Below are positions 8,489-18,397 of a stretch of 64,000 bases of DNA, piece after piece. The stretch is from assembly GCF_016587375.1 (NCBI RefSeq), contig NZ_BNJG01000001.1:2542001-2606000 (forward strand), given 5' to 3'. Position 1 is the first letter of the stretch; every line of letters begins with the position of its first letter. Made by a program: the position numbers and the translations under genes. The notes under the pieces are model-generated. The model was not told where the DNA came from, made no database searches, and was given only the letters and a program-made list of their open reading frames with translations. This DNA comes from Ktedonobacter robiniae (lineage in GTDB: Bacteria; Chloroflexota; Ktedonobacteria; Ktedonobacterales; Ktedonobacteraceae).

Positions 8489-9325
8489 ATGACATTGATT
8501 AGTAGTACAGCTAATCCGCGTGTGAGTAAGCTACAGCGTCTGCATACCACGCGTGGGCGCAAAAAAAGTGGCCAGTGTCTTTTAGAGGGGCCGCACCTCT
8601 TGCTGGCGCTGCTGGATGCGGGAATGGTTCCGCTGGAGGTATACTACCAGCCGGAGGTCATGCAGCGCCAGGCTGAGACTCGACTCTTACTTGAGCGAGT
8701 GAAAAACGCAGAATTGGGCGAGCAGCAGCTTTTTGAAGTCAGTGAGCGGGTAATGGAAGCCATTAGCGACGTGCAGACCTCCCAGGGGATTGTGTGTGTC
8801 ATGGACCTGGCGGCCTTTGAGGCCGCGACCGTGACCCGGCGACGTGCACCCGCATCGCGTCCCGCGCTCCTGATTCTGGACGACCTGGCTGATCCAGGCA
8901 ATATGGGGACCATTATGCGCACTGCCCTGGCCGCTGATGTTGAGCGTGTGCTTCTGACACCCAACTGTGTCGATTGTTTTAACCCCAAGGTGATTCGTTC
9001 TGCTGCTGGTGCTCATCTCTTCTTGCCTGTTGAGAGAAATGTCAACTGGGATGAGATTCAGGAGCGCGTGCGGGCACATTGCCAGGAGCGGGTATTGATG
9101 GCAGAGGCACACAGCCCCAATGTGTACTTCGACCTTGATCTCGTGGCGCCTTTTGCGCTCATCATCGGAAACGAGGCGCATGGTCCTTCGCAGGCCGCGC
9201 GCGCCCTGGCAACCATCCCTGTAGCTATCCCCCAGGCGGCTGGCATTGAGTCTCTCAACGCCGCAATGGCTGCGGGCATTCTGCTCTATGAGGCGGTACG
9301 CCAGCGCTCTGTAGCTCGCAGATAG
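8489..9325 (+). CDS. SpoU/TrmH-family RNA 2'-O-methyltransferase
   Basis: A 278-residue SPOUT methyltransferase that transfers a methyl group from SAM to ribose of rRNA or tRNA. The N-terminal substrate-binding part is MTLISSTANPRVSKLQRL...GRKKSGQCLLEG. The SPOUT knot shows motif 1 (LDDLADPGNMGTIMRTA), motif 2 (FALIIGNEAHGPS) and motif 3 (VAIPQAAGIESLNAAMA). It most resembles the YsgA/RlmB-like branch; the exact target is not known. The ATG at 8489 has GAGGG upstream. It is transcribed with rplT, beyond the 31-bp hairpin. Confidence 0.87.
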   Translation: MTLISSTANPRVSKLQRLHTTRGRKKSGQCLLEGPHLLLALLDAGMVPLEVYYQPEVMQRQAETRLLLERVKNAELGEQQLFEVSERVMEAISDVQTSQGIVCVMDLAAFEAATVTRRRAPASRPALLILDDLADPGNMGTIMRTALAADVERVLLTPNCVDCFNPKVIRSAAGAHLFLPVERNVNWDEIQERVRAHCQERVLMAEAHSPNVYFDLDLVAPFALIIGNEAHGPSQAARALATIPVAIPQAAGIESLNAAMAAGILLYEAVRQRSVARR

Positions 9326-9364
9326 TCCAAGCGAGCCTGGATCCTACAGCTGGTAGACGAAAAA

Positions 9365-9400
9365 GAGGGCACTGTCACAAATGACAGTGCCCTCTTTTTC
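9365..9400. terminator. Bidirectional terminator
   Basis: GAGGGCACTGTCA and TGACAGTGCCCTC form a 13-bp stem with a 4-base loop, with TTTTT after it on the plus strand and a purine/A run before it. It serves the convergent methylase and chemoreceptor genes. Confidence 0.88.
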
Positions 9401-9409
9401 GTTTGTTGA

Positions 9410-11671
9410 TTACCAGTTCGAGTTTTGCGGATTCTGTGGATAGCCTCGGTTGCCATTGCTATTGTTATTGCCATTATAGTCGCCACCGTTATTGTACTGC
9501 TGCCCGTTTTGCTGGGGAGCATTCAAGCGAGGTGGATTCTTGCTGGTTGGTGGTAGCCCTGCATTCCACCCTCTGCTGTTGGCCTGAGCTTCGACCGGGA
9601 ACTGGGGCGAGAACTGATTGAAATCATCGTAGCCATTATCGAAGCCGCGATTATCTGAATTTGGTGAATAGGCTGGCATGGCGGTTGACGAGACAGTGCG
9701 GAACGTGTTTGTCATGGGGACTCCAGGATTGTTCCCATCGTCGACCGAGATGCGAGCGTTGCTATTAGGGGCGAGATAGCCTTCATTTTCGCGTAGCTTA
9801 AAGGCTTCCACCGAGGCGCGTAGCTGTTCAACCAGGCGTGCCAGGCGCTCCATGTTCTCAGAGGCATCGCGTGTGCTTGCGTTGCTCTGATGCGTCGACT
9901 CCGAGACGGCATGCATCAGGTTTACGACGGAGCCAGTTGATGTGAGCTGTTCAACGGCTAGCTGGTTGATGCCATCAATTTCACGGGCCTGGTTTTCAAT
10001 GGCGGCGAAGATCGAACCCAGGGAGATACCGGCCTGCTGCGTCAATTGTGCTCCGCCAGCCGTCTCGCGCTGCGTATCTTGCATGGAGACTGCTACCGCG
10101 CCAATGTCTTCACGAATGCTGCGTACCAGGCGGTTAATAAAGCCTGCCTGCTCCTTTGAGCGTTCGGCCAGACGGCGGATGTCGGCGGCAACGGCGCCAA
10201 AGCCCTTACCGTTCTCACCGGCCATGGCGGCCTGGATGGCGGCGTCGAGCGCAAGTCGATTTGTCTGGTGGGCGATGCTGGAGATAACTTCAGCAATTTC
10301 ATTGATTTCGCGTGAGCGGTCACCCAGGTTCTGAACTTTACTCGCAGTGGTCTGTACGTTTTCGTTGATGCGTCCCATGCCTTCGATGGCTTGATACACC
10401 GAGTTACGACCGGCGCGGGCATCGGTACGCGCCTGATTCGCCACTTCCAGGAGTACTTGAGAACGGCTGGCGACCTGGCGGCTGGAGGATGCAAGTTGTT
10501 CGACCACGGCCTCGGCTTCACCGATCTGGCCGATCTGAATGTCGCCGGTCTCTACCAACTGCGTCATACGGTCGAGGGTAGAGGTAGCCGATTTTTCAAC
10601 CTCGCCTGCCACCATCTTGACGCGTACGACCAGGCTACCTAGCTCTTCAACCATATAGTTGAAGGAGTCGGCCAGCACACCCAGGGCATCCGCAGTGACC
10701 TCAGCCTGAACGCGCAGGTCACCTTCACCAACACCACTGACCTCACTCACCAGCTTTTCAACCTGTCCCTGTAGAACGTCGCGCTGCGATTGGGTCTCTT
10801 GAATCAGGCGAACGATGTTATCGAGCATGTTATTCATGGAGGTGGCGACGGTGTAGATCTCGTCGCGCCCATCGATATTAGCGCGTGCGTTTGTCTCGCC
10901 GCGGGCGATACGCTTAGTCAGGTTAGCGAGGTCGCGCAGGGGATCAGTAATGGTGCGGTTGACGACGTAACCAATAACGATGATGATGGTGATGGTAAAC
11001 AGAAAGGAGATGGTGGTAGCGCTGATAAGAGTATTGTTCAGGGACGCGCCGGGATCGGCCACAATGTTGCTTATCTCGGTCGCGTAGACATCAACGAAGC
11101 CCCAGCGGTCGGAGAGCTCTTTATATTTGCTATCTAACGTTTGGAGATCGTTCAGGATAGCAGTTTTGTCGCCATTTGGCATATCGTGGTTATCCAGCCT
11201 CTGTTCTGCCGCGTAGTATTGACGCCAGGTGGTGCTTGTTAGCAAGTTAAGGGTCTGTGTCTGAACATGTGGAATATTAGTGTCGGCTGAATCAGCTGTG
11301 ACAGCGTCGAGAATACCCTTCATCTTAGGGGAATCTTGAAGCGAATACTTGTCCTTAAATTGGCTGAGGTTGCGATCAATCTCACTGGCCTGGGCATCGA
11401 GGTTCTGGACAAAGTTCGTCAGGCGATCACCATTGGAGAGGTTAGACCGAATCAAGTCTGGCTGATCGCGCAAGAGGCGAATCTCCGATTTGATATACGC
11501 GCTATCCTCGATCATGTTTGTCGCGTAGCGTAGTTGGGCACTACGACCGTTGATCGTATTTGTGAAGACAAATCCAAGGATGATGATGATAAGACCAGGA
11601 ACGACTGCCGCCAAAAGAAAGGCGTAGAAGAGGCGGCGAAAGATTGGAATATTCGCAATAGACTTAAACAT
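9410..11671 (-). CDS. Methyl-accepting chemotaxis protein
   Basis: A 753-residue transducer. Residues about 14-37 form the first membrane helix, followed by a helical sensor part of roughly 180 residues, a second membrane helix near 220-243 (FLFTITIIIVIGYVV) and a HAMP domain (ITDPLRDLANLTKRIARGE). A long coiled-coil signalling domain carries the hairpin tip around AMAGENGKGFGAVAADIRRL, which binds CheA/CheW. The last 110 residues are Asn-, Gln- and Pro-rich and look disordered, which is unusual for this family. No che genes are nearby; in ktedonobacteria such proteins may feed a pilus-type Che system, which is inference. Confidence 0.9.
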   Translation of the reverse strand: MFKSIANIPIFRRLFYAFLLAAVVPGLIIIILGFVFTNTINGRSAQLRYATNMIEDSAYIKSEIRLLRDQPDLIRSNLSNGDRLTNFVQNLDAQASEIDRNLSQFKDKYSLQDSPKMKGILDAVTADSADTNIPHVQTQTLNLLTSTTWRQYYAAEQRLDNHDMPNGDKTAILNDLQTLDSKYKELSDRWGFVDVYATEISNIVADPGASLNNTLISATTISFLFTITIIIVIGYVVNRTITDPLRDLANLTKRIARGETNARANIDGRDEIYTVATSMNNMLDNIVRLIQETQSQRDVLQGQVEKLVSEVSGVGEGDLRVQAEVTADALGVLADSFNYMVEELGSLVVRVKMVAGEVEKSATSTLDRMTQLVETGDIQIGQIGEAEAVVEQLASSSRQVASRSQVLLEVANQARTDARAGRNSVYQAIEGMGRINENVQTTASKVQNLGDRSREINEIAEVISSIAHQTNRLALDAAIQAAMAGENGKGFGAVAADIRRLAERSKEQAGFINRLVRSIREDIGAVAVSMQDTQRETAGGAQLTQQAGISLGSIFAAIENQAREIDGINQLAVEQLTSTGSVVNLMHAVSESTHQSNASTRDASENMERLARLVEQLRASVEAFKLRENEGYLAPNSNARISVDDGNNPGVPMTNTFRTVSSTAMPAYSPNSDNRGFDNGYDDFNQFSPQFPVEAQANSRGWNAGLPPTSKNPPRLNAPQQNGQQYNNGGDYNGNNNSNGNRGYPQNPQNSNW

Positions 11672-11855
11672 TGTACGCGTGTCCTCCGCAGGCGGCAGGG
11701 TGATGATTGTATGAATTGTGGACTACAAGGCACATTGCTGAGTGGTGAGTTTCAGATTTGAAAGGACTACATTGGAGTGTAGCGTACTTTATAGTGAAAA
11801 GAAATACTCTTCCAAAAGAATGGCCTTTTTTTCCTAGTCGTCGATGTTTATGACA

Positions 11856-11864
11856 TGTTATACT
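11856..11864 (+). promoter_or_regulatory. Extended -10 promoter of accC
   Basis: TGTTATACT is an extended -10 element (TGn plus TATACT) 40 bases before the accC start; no good -35 box is seen. Confidence 0.45.
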
Positions 11865-11903
11865 GTGTCAAGGAAAAATACCTGAAGTCGAAGGAGCCTT
11901 CAT

Positions 11904-13469
11904 ATGCATGCCAACTCTCTTGATCTCTGGCCATTTCGTAAAGTGTTGATCGTGAATCGCGGAGAGATAGCGCTGCGCATCATTCGTGCTTGTCGCGAAC
12001 TAGGTTTGCGCAGTGTTGCTGTCTACAGCGACGCGGATCGCGATGCTCTGCACGTACGTATGGCCGACGAGGCTTATCATATAGGACCTGCCCAGGCGTC
12101 ACAGAGCTATCTACATATTCCAACCCTGGTAGAGGTCGCGAAGCAATCAGGCGCCCAGGCGGTTCATCCCGGTTACGGCTTTCTGGCGGAGAACGCCGAG
12201 TTCGTGCGTGCCTGCCAGCAGGCGGGACTGATTTTTGTGGGCCCTCCCGTTGAGGCACAGCTTGCGATGGGTGAGAAGACCGCGGCTCGCCGCACCGCCC
12301 AGGCGGCGGGAGTTCCCATTGTTCCTGGCGCGATGGCAGATGTAGAGGATGACCAGGTGGCGTTGGAGATTGCCGAGGGCCTGGGATATCCTATTCTGCT
12401 GAAAGCCGCGGCGGGTGGTGGTGGCAAGGGTATTCGCCTGGTACGTGAGGCCAGAGATCTCTCATCCTCGTTACGGACGGCGCGCAGCGAGGCTCAGAGC
12501 GCCTTTGGCGATGGGCGCGTCTACCTTGAGAAGGCTATTACGCCCGCGCGCCATATCGAGGTGCAGTTTATCGCTGATACGCATGGTAATGCGGTTCACC
12601 TGGGAGAGCGCGAGTGTAGTATTCAGCGTCGCCACCAGAAGCTGATTGAAGAGTGTCCCTCGCCTATTGTCGATGAAGAATTGCGTGAGCGTATGACCTC
12701 GGCGGCGCTAAATTTGATTCGCTCTATTGGCTATGTTAACGCTGGCACGGCGGAGTTCCTGGTTGGACCGGACGGTAATTTCTATTTCCTGGAGGTCAAT
12801 GCGCGTATCCAGGTTGAGCATCCCGTCACAGAATGGTGCACAGGAGTTGATCTTGTCCAGGAGCAGTTCCGCGTGGCCGCGGGCTTGCCCCTCTCCTTTA
12901 CCCAGGAGGATATCGTCTTGCGAGGCTCTGCGATTGAGTGTCGCATCTCGGCGGAAGATCCCGAGAACCGCTTCCTGCCTGCCACTGGAACTGTAAGCGC
13001 GTTGCAGGAACCAGGTGGACCGGGTGTACGGGTTGAGAGCAGCCTCTATGCGGGCTTGCAGGTGCCACTGTATTATGATCCGCTGCTCTCCAAGCTGGTT
13101 GTCTGGGGCAAGGATCGAGAGCAGGCCATCGCGCGTATGCGCCGCGCCCTGGCTGAATACCAGGTGGTGGGGGTGCGCACTACGTTGCCCTTCGCGCGCT
13201 GGCTGATGGAGCAACCGCGTTTTCTCGCAGGCGATATGTCGACAGACTTTATCGCCCAAGAGTGGGATGGGCATAAGGCGCAGACTCTTGAGGAGCGGGA
13301 TGCTCAGGAAGAGCCGTCGCTTGAGCAGGTCGCTGCGCTTGCCGCCAGCCTGCTAATGGATGCGAATATCAAGGAAAAGCAGCTTCGGACGCAGCCCCAG
13401 GAAGATGGAACAGGCGGACATAGCCGCTGGCGCGAGCGAGGTTGGAGAGAAGCCGTCTGGCGTGTATAG
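11904..13469 (+). CDS. accC: Biotin carboxylase subunit of an acyl-CoA carboxylase
   Basis: A 521-residue biotin carboxylase, which carboxylates biotin on its carrier protein using ATP and bicarbonate. KVLIVNRGEIALRIIRA opens the biotin carboxylase N-domain; the ATP-grasp loop is KAAAGGGGKGIRLV; active-site motifs ERECSIQRRHQKLIEE and EVNARIQVEHPVTE are intact (the usual NTRLQVEHP reads NARIQVEHP). A C-terminal extension of about 60 residues (QEEPSLEQVAAL onward) goes beyond the usual 450. No carrier or carboxyltransferase gene is adjacent, so the partner is elsewhere. Start ATG has GAAGGAG upstream. Confidence 0.92.
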   Translation: MHANSLDLWPFRKVLIVNRGEIALRIIRACRELGLRSVAVYSDADRDALHVRMADEAYHIGPAQASQSYLHIPTLVEVAKQSGAQAVHPGYGFLAENAEFVRACQQAGLIFVGPPVEAQLAMGEKTAARRTAQAAGVPIVPGAMADVEDDQVALEIAEGLGYPILLKAAAGGGGKGIRLVREARDLSSSLRTARSEAQSAFGDGRVYLEKAITPARHIEVQFIADTHGNAVHLGERECSIQRRHQKLIEECPSPIVDEELRERMTSAALNLIRSIGYVNAGTAEFLVGPDGNFYFLEVNARIQVEHPVTEWCTGVDLVQEQFRVAAGLPLSFTQEDIVLRGSAIECRISAEDPENRFLPATGTVSALQEPGGPGVRVESSLYAGLQVPLYYDPLLSKLVVWGKDREQAIARMRRALAEYQVVGVRTTLPFARWLMEQPRFLAGDMSTDFIAQEWDGHKAQTLEERDAQEEPSLEQVAALAASLLMDANIKEKQLRTQPQEDGTGGHSRWRERGWREAVWRV

Positions 13470-13471
13470 GT

Positions 13472-13520
13472 AATATATTGGGTTGAAATCAATGATTTCA
13501 ACCCAATATATTTTTTTATT
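13472..13520. terminator. Bidirectional intrinsic terminator
   Basis: AATATATTGGGTTGAAATC pairs with GATTTCAACCCAATATATT (13472-13490 and 13494-13512), followed by TTTTTTT on the plus strand. It separates the convergent accC and PHP genes; the stop of the latter lies just beyond it. Confidence 0.88.
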
Positions 13521-14397
13521 CTTCGACGGGATGGGGAAGTTCAAAGGCGGGAGGCTCCTGGCCCTGGCGTGCGGCGGCGGCAGCCTTGAGGCGTTCGACG
13601 GCCTCATAGGGGACATAGCGACCACCCAGAGGGGTGGGATGGATGCCAGGCCCATGAAAATCTGAGCCTCCGGTTGGGATGAGGCCATAGATTTTCGCTA
13701 GCTGGAGCAGGGTTGTCTCCTGCTCTGTGGAGTAGTAGCCGTAGTAGGTCTCCAGCCCCACGAGTCCTGCCTTGCAGAGATCTGGCAGCCATTCTTGCAG
13801 GCGAACGACTCCTGGATGATCATAGGGATGCGCCACGACGGGCAGGCCGTTGGCGCTGGCAATCAGGCGAACGGCGTCTAGTGGTGCCAGCTTATAGCGC
13901 GGTACGTAGCCGACCTGGCCGTTGCCAATATATTTCTCGAAGGCCTCGGGGATGCTCTGGACATAGCCTGCTTCAAGCAAGGCTCGCGCGACGTGGGGGC
14001 GTCCGACCGATCCCTGGGCAATTTCGCGCACCTGCTCCCAGGTGATATGGATGCCAGCCTCATTCAACTGTTCAACCATGCGTTGCCCACGATGCTCACG
14101 CGCGTTGCGTAGGCTCTGCAAGATGTGCTGAAAGGCTGGCCGTTTGTACTCAAGGAAATATCCCAGGACATGGACCTCTCCCCCGCTGAAATCGGTGTTT
14201 AGCTCGATACCAGGCAGCAAATCAATGTCATACTGGCGCGCGGCCTCCAGCGCCTCGTCCAGGCCATTGGTGCTGTCGTGATCGGTGAGGGCCATAACCT
14301 TGAGTCCAGCCTCCTGAGCATGGCTCAGAAGTTCCGTGGGAGAATAGATGCCATCAGATGCCGTGGAATGGGTGTGAAGATCGACAAGATTTTTCAT
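13516..14397 (-). CDS. PHP-domain phosphoesterase (RNase AM/YciV-like)
   Basis: A 293-residue PHP hydrolase. Metal-binding motifs are complete: DLHTHSTASDG near residue 6, LTDHDSTNGL near 37, GIELN near 63, the later AHPYDH and GGSDFHGPG. This arrangement with the inserted helical segment matches the YciV/TrpH group, whose members act on 3',5'-bisphosphonucleotides or RNA 5' ends. The substrate here is not known. It sits upstream of the accC terminator and 100 bases after rny, separated by a long hairpin. Confidence 0.85.
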   Translation of the reverse strand: MKNLVDLHTHSTASDGIYSPTELLSHAQEAGLKVMALTDHDSTNGLDEALEAARQYDIDLLPGIELNTDFSGGEVHVLGYFLEYKRPAFQHILQSLRNAREHRGQRMVEQLNEAGIHITWEQVREIAQGSVGRPHVARALLEAGYVQSIPEAFEKYIGNGQVGYVPRYKLAPLDAVRLIASANGLPVVAHPYDHPGVVRLQEWLPDLCKAGLVGLETYYGYYSTEQETTLLQLAKIYGLIPTGGSDFHGPGIHPTPLGGRYVPYEAVERLKAAAAARQGQEPPAFELPHPVEE

Positions 14398-14428
14398 GAG
14401 TGATCTTTGTACCTCTTCTATGCTTTAA

Positions 14429-14488
14429 GGAGGTATGGGTGTGGGACAGAGGGGGCGAGTGCACCCTCTGTCCCACACCCATACCTCC
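14429..14488. terminator. 25-bp perfect hairpin between rny and PHP gene
   Basis: Arms 14429-14453 and 14464-14488 are fully complementary around the 10-base loop GGCGAGTGCA. The core TATGGGTGTGG is shared with the arms of the hairpin at 16197-16261. Confidence 0.7.
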
Positions 14489-14498
14489 GAATGTTTCT

Positions 14499-16055
14499 TT
14501 AGCGAGCGTAGTCGACCGCACGTGTTTCGCGGACGACGCAGATTTTGATCTGGCCTGGATAATCAAGGCTCTCTTCAATTTTGTGAGCGATCTCGCTGGC
14601 GAGCTGGGAGGCGCTATACTCGTCCACCTCTTCAGGTTTCACGATAATGCGCACCTCGCGCCCGGCCTGAATGGCAAAGGATTTCTCAACTCCGGTAAAT
14701 GAATTGGCGATATGCTCAAGTGCCTCCAGGCGTTTGATGTAGAGATCAACCGTCTCGCGGCGTGCGCCAGGGCGAGCTGCCGAGATGGCGTCCGCGGCCT
14801 GCACGATAGCGGCTTCTAGGGTCTGAGGCTCGGTCTCGCTGGCGTGGTGGGCAACGATGGCATGCACGATGCGCGGCGACTTGCCGAAACGCCGCGCAAC
14901 CTCGCCACTGATGATGGCGTGTGGCCCCTCGACCTCCTGGTCAATGGCCTTGCCCATGTCGTGTAGCAGGGCCGCGGCCTTACACACATTGACGTCGGCA
15001 CCTAGTTCATGCGCGATGGTCGCAGCCAGAATCGAGACCTCGACCGAGTGGGCCAGCACGTTCTGCCCATAGCTCGTGCGGAAGTGCAGGCGCCCCAAAA
15101 TCTTGAGCAGTTCTGGTTGCAGGCCATGAACATTGGCCTCCAGTGCTGCATTCTCACCCGCCTCGCGGATGATGATATCCACCTCCTGGCGGGCCTTGGC
15201 CACGACATCTTCAATGCGCGCCGGGTGAATGCGTCCATCAATAATGAGCTTGGTCAGAGCGAGGCGGGCCACTTCACGCCTGACGGGATCAAATCCCGAA
15301 AGAATAACTGCCTCGGGGGTATCATCAATGATCAGGTCAACCCCGGTGGCGGCCTCCAGGGCGCGGATATTGCGGCCCTCACGTCCGATGATACGTCCTT
15401 TCATCTCATCATTAGGAAGCGGCACAACGGAGACAACGGCCTCTGCTACCTGGTCGGAGGCACAGCGCTGGATCGCCAGGGTGATGATCTCGCGTGCGCG
15501 GGACTCGGCCTCCTCACGCGCCTGCTCTTCGATCAGACGCGTACGCTGGGCGGCCTGGACACGCACCTGGGCCTCGATGCGCGAGAGGAGCAGTTGCTGA
15601 GCCTCCTCCTCTGTCATCTGTGCCAGGCGTTCAAGTTCAAGCAGGTGCTGGCGCTTGAGTTCCTCAATCTTGTCGCGGGCCTGTTCCAGGTCGCGCTCCT
15701 TCGTATTGAGTTTACGCTCGCGTAGTTCCAGGTTGTCCAGCTTGCGCTCCAGGTTCTCTTCTTTAGTTAGAATACGGCGCTCCTGGCGTTGCAGTTCAGA
15801 GCGGCGCTCCGCATTCTCTTTCTCTATGGTCGCGCGAAAGCGTGCGGTCTCCTCGCGTGCTTCCCGCAACGCCTCCCGCTGTTCGGTTTGGACTTCCAAT
15901 AATTTCTGTTCACTGGTCTCGCGAAGCTCGCGTAGATTCGTTTCATGGCGTCCTTTACTTTTAGTTATCCCATATTGATAACCAGAGTAGAGGGCCATGA
16001 GTACGCCAATGATGAGCAAAAATGCTACTAATAACAAACTTATTTGTGGTGACAC
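14499..16055 (-). CDS. rny: Ribonuclease Y
   Basis: RNase Y, 518 residues, a membrane-anchored endoribonuclease that starts mRNA decay. The order is classic: N-terminal membrane helix (residues 4-24, [20 protein letters not shown]), a long charged coiled coil to about residue 200, a KH domain ([21 protein letters not shown]) and an HD domain with catalytic HDMGKA and AHH. The C-terminus ends with [12 protein letters not shown] as in the family. Length is typical. It is followed by a long hairpin and the PHP gene; a functional link of the two in RNA turnover is possible but only suggested by position. Confidence 0.95.
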   Translation of the reverse strand: MSPQISLLLVAFLLIIGVLMALYSGYQYGITKSKGRHETNLRELRETSEQKLLEVQTEQREALREAREETARFRATIEKENAERRSELQRQERRILTKEENLERKLDNLELRERKLNTKERDLEQARDKIEELKRQHLLELERLAQMTEEEAQQLLLSRIEAQVRVQAAQRTRLIEEQAREEAESRAREIITLAIQRCASDQVAEAVVSVVPLPNDEMKGRIIGREGRNIRALEAATGVDLIIDDTPEAVILSGFDPVRREVARLALTKLIIDGRIHPARIEDVVAKARQEVDIIIREAGENAALEANVHGLQPELLKILGRLHFRTSYGQNVLAHSVEVSILAATIAHELGADVNVCKAAALLHDMGKAIDQEVEGPHAIISGEVARRFGKSPRIVHAIVAHHASETEPQTLEAAIVQAADAISAARPGARRETVDLYIKRLEALEHIANSFTGVEKSFAIQAGREVRIIVKPEEVDEYSASQLASEIAHKIEESLDYPGQIKICVVRETRAVDYAR

Positions 16056-16742
16056 GACGGCCTACCTCCCGGTCGTGGTAAACAGGCCATTATAGGCTTG
16101 GAATAGCAGTATAAGTGTTCCATTCCCTTTGTAATTCATGCTTGGACTGTCTGTCAGCTTCCCTTCATAACAGTTCTCAACACCTGCGGTGCTTCGCTCG
16201 GGGTTATGGGTGTGGTGGTGGGCTAGCAGAGCTAGCCCACCACCACACCCATAACCCCGAGCCATGAAGTGGCGAGGTGTCTTAAACGTGTTCACTCATA
16301 TGAAAAGAAACATAACACTATGCAATATGGAATGGTACAGCGCTTAATATGATGTTCTTCAATGATGGGCTTTCAAGGCATTCTGCAAACGGATGGAACG
16401 TACAACCGAATTATACATTAAAAAAAGATAACAAGGGTATTCTGTATATGTCCTCGCGAGAGGAGAGTGCGCAAAAAGCGCAAATGCATCCTACTCTATT
16501 TTTGCCTGCTTGCGCGGGAAAGCGTTCATCAAACCATACGACTAAGCGCGCGGCTATGCACACGCTCACGCCATATCAGAAGGTATATTATGCGCCTAGC
16601 ATACTATATAAGAGTGGGAAGGCTACGTCAAGGCTGAAAAATGGGGGATATGGCGGAGAGCAAGGGGGGAGCGGGCAAGCAAGCAGGATATCTGGCTGAT
16701 TTTGTAGGTAACCAAATATCCTGCCAATGCGTGATGATTGTA
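16056..16742. other. Intergenic region without a convincing gene
   Basis: About 690 bases. It holds the 31-bp hairpin at 16197-16261 and a weak inverted repeat GCAGGATATCTGG/CCAAATATCCTGC near 16680-16727 that may end transcription. An open frame at 16349-16699 has no ribosome site, odd composition and no recognisable domain. Confidence 0.5.
16197..16261 (-). repeat. 31-bp perfect hairpin with adjoining GC-rich tag
   Basis: Arms 16197-16227 and 16231-16261 pair perfectly around the loop AGA. On the minus strand the hairpin is followed by CGAGCGAAGCACCGCAGGTG, which resembles the tag GAGCGCCGCAGGCGCGAG found after the hairpins at 39259 and 40658. No T run. Confidence 0.6.
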
Positions 16743-18035
16743 TTATACCGTCCAATGTCCGGTCATAAATTGCAGGGTCAGGAAGGTGAGGAAAGGGAGC
16801 GAGAGCAGCAGATAGGCTTGATGAAATTTAGGTGAGCGCTCTCCCAGGCGGGCAAGGACGATAAAGGCCATAAAGAGTTCCAGCACAAAGCGCTGTGTGG
16901 AAGGCATTGGATCGTAGCCCTGTCCAGGAGCGCCAGGAACGCCAGGCCAGAGGATGGCGTAAAGCAGGGCGCAGCCCCAGAAGACCAGCAGCGGCCATTG
17001 ATCGCGTGGGAGACGATCTCGTCCAAAGATCGCCAGGAGGAAGAGGACCAGGAAGGCTATAAACGTACCCAGGTCAATCAAGATATGTGGTGTAGAGAAG
17101 CTCAAGGGACTATGCACGACAAGCTGTTGCAGGGATTGATAGATTGCCATTCCAGGAATGACCGCGCTCGTACGCCAGTCTACCTGGGCATGCGAGAAGG
17201 CCAGAGGATCACCCAGGCGTACATACAGACCAAGCATGTAAACAATAAGCCCCAGTGGAATGAGGAGCGCGGGCAACAGGTGTGGAATGTGTTTCAGCAG
17301 GGCCACGGGACGTACCGGGCGCAGATTGGGGCGCAGCTCTGGCCAGCGCTGGCGCACATACTCACAGAAGAAGATGACAAAGAGTAGGATCGCGATAGAG
17401 CGGCTCATTGCAGCCAGGAAGCCGAAGACGCCCGCGAACCACCAGGCTCCTCGGCGCAGGGCGTAGAAGCAGCCGAGCATCAAAAAGATAAAAAGCGATT
17501 CGTTATAGCCAGCAAAAAAGAAGAACGCCGTGGGGAAGATGGCCTGGTAGAAGACAGTGCGCTGCGCAAGCTCTCTGCCAAACTCCATCTCCACAAAGCG
17601 GTAGAGCATAACCATCATGCCGAGCGTGGCTACATTTGAGACCAGCATGCTGGCGATAAGCATGCTATGGGTCGGAATGATCTTACTGGTAAAGGCCACA
17701 AGTGCGGGATAGAGCGGAAAGAAGGCTGCGTTCTGCACCTTGGTGTAGCCACTGGTGGCGATGGTGATGAAGCGGATGGCGTCCCAGCGATACCAGGTAT
17801 GAAGCATAGTATTAAAAGAGAGATGATCGTACGAATAGTTCGGGATATTGAAGAGGACGCCCCCAAAATAGGTGAGTAGTAGAAAAATCAGGCGTGTGAT
17901 AATGTATAAGAAGAGAATGTTACGCGTCGCCTGCCACCAGGGGGAGAGAATTTCGCTCCATGCCTGGTGCGGGCTACGCGTGACCGGGGCTGAGCTATTG
18001 GTCGTGATAGCTGAAGGTGTATGCTGTATGCTCAT
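16743..18035 (-). CDS. PIG-V-like mannosyltransferase family membrane protein
   Basis: A 430-residue polytopic protein with about 8-10 membrane helices. Near the N-terminus it has WYRWDAIRFITIATSGY followed by NAAFFPLYPALV, the pattern seen in bacterial relatives of GPI mannosyltransferase PIG-V, where the WD acidic residue is part of the active site. Such enzymes take mannose from polyprenyl-phosphate-mannose. The acceptor is unknown. It begins with MSIQHTPSAI and is preceded by TATTCTACATA with no strong ribosome site. It is monocistronic and divergent from the Nudix gene. Confidence 0.7.
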   Translation of the reverse strand: MSIQHTPSAITTNSSAPVTRSPHQAWSEILSPWWQATRNILFLYIITRLIFLLLTYFGGVLFNIPNYSYDHLSFNTMLHTWYRWDAIRFITIATSGYTKVQNAAFFPLYPALVAFTSKIIPTHSMLIASMLVSNVATLGMMVMLYRFVEMEFGRELAQRTVFYQAIFPTAFFFFAGYNESLFIFLMLGCFYALRRGAWWFAGVFGFLAAMSRSIAILLFVIFFCEYVRQRWPELRPNLRPVRPVALLKHIPHLLPALLIPLGLIVYMLGLYVRLGDPLAFSHAQVDWRTSAVIPGMAIYQSLQQLVVHSPLSFSTPHILIDLGTFIAFLVLFLLAIFGRDRLPRDQWPLLVFWGCALLYAILWPGVPGAPGQGYDPMPSTQRFVLELFMAFIVLARLGERSPKFHQAYLLLSLPFLTFLTLQFMTGHWTV

Positions 18036-18149
18036 TATGTAGAATACCTGCTTTCACAGCTAAAAATTGTATGCGTTCAGTGTAGTGGCGGGACCATGTA
18101 GCGATCCAGCGATGGCATATCTGTAAAGTTCCACATGAGAAAAATTTTG

Positions 18150-18177
18150 TTGACGTATGTAACGTGGTTAGTATAGC
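18150..18177 (+). promoter_or_regulatory. Promoter-like sequence upstream of the Nudix gene
   Basis: TTGACG (18150-18155), 16 bases, TATAGC (18172-18177), facing the Nudix gene. Two palindromic repeats lie between it and the gene, so they would be in the transcript leader. Confidence 0.45.
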
Positions 18178-18211
18178 GGAAAATAATTGTAGCTGTCACC
18201 GTCCTAACCCT

Positions 18212-18296
18212 TTATTCCGAAAACCAACATCACTTTCGTGACTAGCGCTTCCCCCATTCGGGGACAGGCGCGCTCAGGTTTTCGGAGAAGAAGTAA
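18212..18296 (+). repeat. Dispersed palindromic repeat, copy A
   Basis: Starts TTATTCCGAAAACCAAC and ends GGTTTTCGGAGAAGAAGTAA; the outer arms pair (CCGAAAACC with GGTTTTCGG) and the middle has CTAGCGCTTCCCCCATTCGG. Close relative of copies at 18301, 20211, 41121 and 42868. Confidence 0.75.
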
Positions 18297-18300
18297 GATC

Positions 18301-18367
18301 TTATTCCGAAACCCAACGCCACTTTCGTGACTAGCGCTTCGCGCTCAGGTTTTCGGAGAAGAAGTAA
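18301..18367 (+). repeat. Dispersed palindromic repeat, copy B
   Basis: Same ends as copy A (TTATTCCGAAACCCAAC ... TTTTCGGAGAAGAAGTAA) but lacking about 18 bases in the middle. It is in tandem with copy A, 4 bases apart, in the leader of the Nudix gene. Confidence 0.75.
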
Positions 18368-18397
18368 CCTGAATATCGCAATGAGGTGCAAAGTTCT

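Noticed and set aside
16349..16699. Possible 116-residue protein upstream of the PIG-V-like gene
   Set aside because: No ribosome site and low-quality composition; probably chance.
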